A stretch of DNA of 8,407 nucleotides from positions 1 to 8,407 of the forward strand of contig JAHDDA010000023.1 of assembly GCA_020629595.1 (NCBI GenBank), in the 5' to 3' direction. Shown here in pieces: positions 5,653-8,407 of the stretch. The position numbers and the translations under genes are program-made. Numbering within the stretch: the stretch's first letter is position 1; each line of letters begins with the position of its first letter. Origin of the DNA: Chitinophagales bacterium (lineage in GTDB: Bacteria; Bacteroidota; Bacteroidia; Chitinophagales; UBA2359). The notes below the pieces were generated by a model. The model saw nothing but the letters and a program-made list of their open reading frames with translations. It made no database searches and was not told the DNA's origin.

Positions 5653-8385
5653 ATGAGTGCTGAACATTACATTGCAAATGCCCACCCAACTTACATAGAA
5701 AATCTATACAATCAATTTCAAAATGGAGGTAAAGAACTATTAGATGATGGCTGGATTCGTTTTTTTGAAGGATTTGAATTTGCCTTAAAAAATAGTGAAG
5801 ACGGAAACATATCAGTAGATCAAGTAAGCAACTTTGGAAAAGAATTAAAGGTTTTCAACTTAATTTATACCTACCGAAAAAATGCTCACCTTATTGCTCA
5901 AACTAATCCTATTAGAAAACGTTTGGATAGAAATGCTGGACTTGACCTATCAAATTTTAATTTATCAAACGAAGATTTAGAAACAGAATTTGCCGTTGGC
6001 GAACATTTAGGTATTGGAAAAGCAAGCCTAAAAAATATCGTTGCCAAGTTAAATGAAATTTATTGTGGACCATTTGGTGTTGAATATTTATATGTAAAAA
6101 ACCTTGAAGCAAGACATTGGCTTAGAGAAAAATTTGAAAATCGACCTAAAGATTACGGTTTTGATAATACAATAAGAAAACGTATTCTTAAAAAATTAAA
6201 TGAAACAACAGTTTTTGAGCAGTTTTTAGGAACAAAATACCTAGGAGAAAAACGTTTTTCAATAGAAGGTGGTGAAAATGCCATTACAGCACTTGATTCT
6301 ACAATAAATTCTGGTGCAAGATTAGGTGTTGAAGAATTTGTGATTGGAATGGCACACCGAGGGCGTTTAAATGTTCTTTGTAATATTATGGGTAAAACCT
6401 ATGCACAAATTTTTAGCGAATTTGAAGGAAATGCCCCCAAACATCACAATATGGGTGATGGCGATGTGAAATACCATCTTGGTTTTTCTTCTCAATACGA
6501 TACACTTTCGGGAAATAGTGTTCACATGAAATTAGCTCCTAATCCTTCGCATTTAGAAGCCGTTGATCCTGTGGTACAAGGTTTAGCAAGAGCCCAATCA
6601 GATTTATTATATGGAGGTGAAAGAAGTAAAATTTGCCCAATTTTAATTCATGGAGATGCCGCCGTAGCAGGACAAGGAATTGTTTATGAAGTAGCTCAAA
6701 TGAGTAAATTAGCTGGTTATCATATAGGTGGAACAATTCACTTAGTAATCAACAATCAAATAGGTTTTACAACCGATTTTCATGATGCTCGATCTTCAGA
6801 TTATTGTACAAGTGTGGCTAGCGTAGTAGAAGCACCTGTAATTCATGTAAATGGCGATGATGCTGAGGCAGTTGCCTATGCTGCTGGAGTGGCTATGGAA
6901 TACCGACAAAAATTTAATAGCGATGTATATATAGATATGGTTTGTTATCGTAAACATGGACACAATGAAGCTGACGATCCAAGTTTTACGCAACCAGAGA
7001 TGTATAAAGTAATTAAAAAGCACAAAAACCCACGTGAAACCTACATCAATAAATTAGTTGAAGAAAAAATAATAGATAAAGCACGTGCCAAAGAAATGGA
7101 AGATGAATTTAAGGCAGAGTTGCAAGCTCGCCTTGATGAAGTTCGTCAAAAACCATTAGAATATAAAATGCAAGAGCCAGAAATTGCTTGGAAAAAATTA
7201 AGAAAATCAAAACCAAGTGATTTTGACAAATCACCTTCAACAAAAATTACCAAATCAACCATAGCTACTGTTGTAAAAGGCTTAATAAAAGTGCCAGAAG
7301 GTTTTAGTCCGTTGCGTAAAGTAGATAAGATGCTTGAAAATCGCCGACAAATGATGCGCGATGAAAAAACGGTTGATTGGGCAGCAGCCGAGTTAATTGC
7401 TTATGGTTCTATTTTATTAGATGGAAATAATATTAGAATGACAGGACAAGATGTGAAGCGTGGAACGTTCTCGCATCGTCATGCTATTTTATTTGATGAA
7501 AGCACAGGAGAACAATATAACCGTTTAAATTTCTTAGCTGAAAATGGTGAGCAGGGTAATTTTGAAATTCATAATTCTTTACTTTCCGAATTTGGTGTTT
7601 TAGGTTTTGAATATGGTTATTCCTTAGCTTCGCCAGATCAATTGGTTTTATGGGAAGCCCAATTTGGAGATTTTGCCAATGGTGCTCAAACTATGTTTGA
7701 TCAGTTTATTTCTTCAGCAGAAAGTAAATGGAATAGGCAAAGTGGATTAATTATGTTATTGCCACATGGTTATGAAGGACAAGGACCAGAACACTCATCG
7801 GCACGTTTAGAACGCTACTTACAGGCGTGTGCCGAGTATAATGTGTCTATTGCAAATATTACCACACCAGCTAACTTTTTCCACGCCATTCGCCGTCAAT
7901 TAAAACGACCTTTCCGTAAACCATTGGTGGTAATGTCGCCAAAATCATTATTACGCCATAAACGCTGTATTTCTAATGTCGATGAATTATCTAAAGGAGG
8001 ATTTCAGGAAGTAATTGACGATGCTAATACTGTGGCAGCTACAAAAGTGAAACGTGTATTATTCTGCTCAGGAAAAATTTACTATGATTTGTTAGAGAAG
8101 AAAGAAGCCGATAACCGTAAAGATGTGGCTATTGTTCGGTTAGAACAATTGTATCCTTTGCCAGCAAAGCAGCTAGATAATGTTGTAGAAAAATATAAAA
8201 ATGCAGAATTGTGTTGGGTACAAGAAGAACCCTCAAATATGGGAGCTTGGGCTTATGTATTAAGCCGTTATCACCAAGTGGGCTTAAAACGCATTTCACG
8301 AGGACCAAGTGCTTCGCCTGCAACTGGTTTTAAGAAAATACATTTACAAGAACAAAAAGAGTTGGTAGATCAGGCGTTTGCTTAG
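5653..8385 (+). CDS. sucA: 2-oxoglutarate dehydrogenase E1 component
   Basis: SucA is the thiamine-diphosphate-dependent E1 subunit of the 2-oxoglutarate dehydrogenase complex. It decarboxylates 2-oxoglutarate and passes the succinyl group to the lipoyl domain of E2, the TCA-cycle step to succinyl-CoA. The 910-aa length is close to that of E. coli SucA (933). In order: the short N-terminal E2-interaction segment (YIENLYNQF, DDGWIRFFEGF, about 10-42); the E1 dehydrogenase domain (about 180-500) with MAHRGRLN (His235), NPSHLE (297-302), the thiamine-diphosphate loop from GDAAVAGQG (334-342) to NNQIGF (367-372), and HGHNEADDP (435-443); the transketolase-type pyrimidine domain (about 570-770) with GQDVKRGTFSHRH (598-610), HNSLLSE (640-646) and PHGYEGQGPEHSS (704-716); and the C-terminal domain with VQEEPSNMGAW (856-866). 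All expected blocks are present and the gene appears intact. The ATG is preceded by an A-rich stretch. The usual partner gene sucB/odhB would lie just beyond the window. Confidence 0.98.
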   Translation: MSAEHYIANAHPTYIENLYNQFQNGGKELLDDGWIRFFEGFEFALKNSEDGNISVDQVSNFGKELKVFNLIYTYRKNAHLIAQTNPIRKRLDRNAGLDLSNFNLSNEDLETEFAVGEHLGIGKASLKNIVAKLNEIYCGPFGVEYLYVKNLEARHWLREKFENRPKDYGFDNTIRKRILKKLNETTVFEQFLGTKYLGEKRFSIEGGENAITALDSTINSGARLGVEEFVIGMAHRGRLNVLCNIMGKTYAQIFSEFEGNAPKHHNMGDGDVKYHLGFSSQYDTLSGNSVHMKLAPNPSHLEAVDPVVQGLARAQSDLLYGGERSKICPILIHGDAAVAGQGIVYEVAQMSKLAGYHIGGTIHLVINNQIGFTTDFHDARSSDYCTSVASVVEAPVIHVNGDDAEAVAYAAGVAMEYRQKFNSDVYIDMVCYRKHGHNEADDPSFTQPEMYKVIKKHKNPRETYINKLVEEKIIDKARAKEMEDEFKAELQARLDEVRQKPLEYKMQEPEIAWKKLRKSKPSDFDKSPSTKITKSTIATVVKGLIKVPEGFSPLRKVDKMLENRRQMMRDEKTVDWAAAELIAYGSILLDGNNIRMTGQDVKRGTFSHRHAILFDESTGEQYNRLNFLAENGEQGNFEIHNSLLSEFGVLGFEYGYSLASPDQLVLWEAQFGDFANGAQTMFDQFISSAESKWNRQSGLIMLLPHGYEGQGPEHSSARLERYLQACAEYNVSIANITTPANFFHAIRRQLKRPFRKPLVVMSPKSLLRHKRCISNVDELSKGGFQEVIDDANTVAATKVKRVLFCSGKIYYDLLEKKEADNRKDVAIVRLEQLYPLPAKQLDNVVEKYKNAELCWVQEEPSNMGAWAYVLSRYHQVGLKRISRGPSASPATGFKKIHLQEQKELVDQAFA

Positions 8386-8407
8386 ATTTTTGTAAAAAGA
8401 TAGTTGT

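Noticed and set aside
6539..8323. Three minus-strand open frames inside sucA
   Set aside because: All are antisense to conserved E1 motifs and have no independent evidence of coding.
1..8407. Defence, CRISPR, phage or biosynthetic system
   Set aside because: No array of direct repeats with spacers, no nuclease, integrase or toxin-antitoxin-like genes and no biosynthetic enzymes are present. All six genes belong to recognisable housekeeping or envelope families.

Overview
The window looks like chromosomal DNA from a member of the Bacteroidota, probably a Flavobacteriales-like lineage. The evidence is a low GC content (roughly a third by eye), no recognisable Shine-Dalgarno sequences but A-rich stretches before start codons, two promoter-like boxes matching the Bacteroidota -7 consensus TAnnTTTG, and a secreted protein with a type A sorting domain of the type IX secretion system (T9SS), which is essentially confined to this phylum. 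The alanine dehydrogenase also has the extended N-terminus typical of the group.

Layout. (1) Positions 39-1708 hold a two-gene plus-strand unit: tsaE (tRNA t6A modification ATPase), then 11 bp later an alanine dehydrogenase. (2) Positions 1709-1898 are a structured intergenic region with a large imperfect inverted repeat, a second stem-loop and a 7-bp-period T-rich tract. It runs into a DUF445-family membrane protein (to 3155) whose start is a non-ATG codon. (3) A minus-strand thioredoxin-fold lipoprotein (3187-3843) converges on that gene. (4) A structured divergent intergenic region (3844-4031) precedes a secreted T9SS cargo protein with Asp-box/propeller-like repeats (4032-5393), which ends in a clear rho-independent terminator. 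(5) After a 259-bp gap with two further small palindromes, the 2-oxoglutarate dehydrogenase E1 gene sucA fills the rest (5653-8385). Its stop codon is 22 bp before the window edge, so the expected E2 partner gene, if present, lies outside.

Functionally these are mostly independent housekeeping and envelope genes: translation fidelity (TsaE), amino-acid and TCA-cycle carbon flow (Ald, SucA; alanine to pyruvate and 2-oxoglutarate to succinyl-CoA), and envelope or export proteins (DUF445 protein, thioredoxin lipoprotein, T9SS cargo). I see no mobile element genes, CRISPR array, tRNA, rRNA or defence locus, and no convincing novel multi-gene system. The points worth a second look are the intergenic inverted repeats and heptad-period tracts, the unusual DUF445 start and internal duplication, and the uncharacterised T9SS cargo with its palindromic leader.
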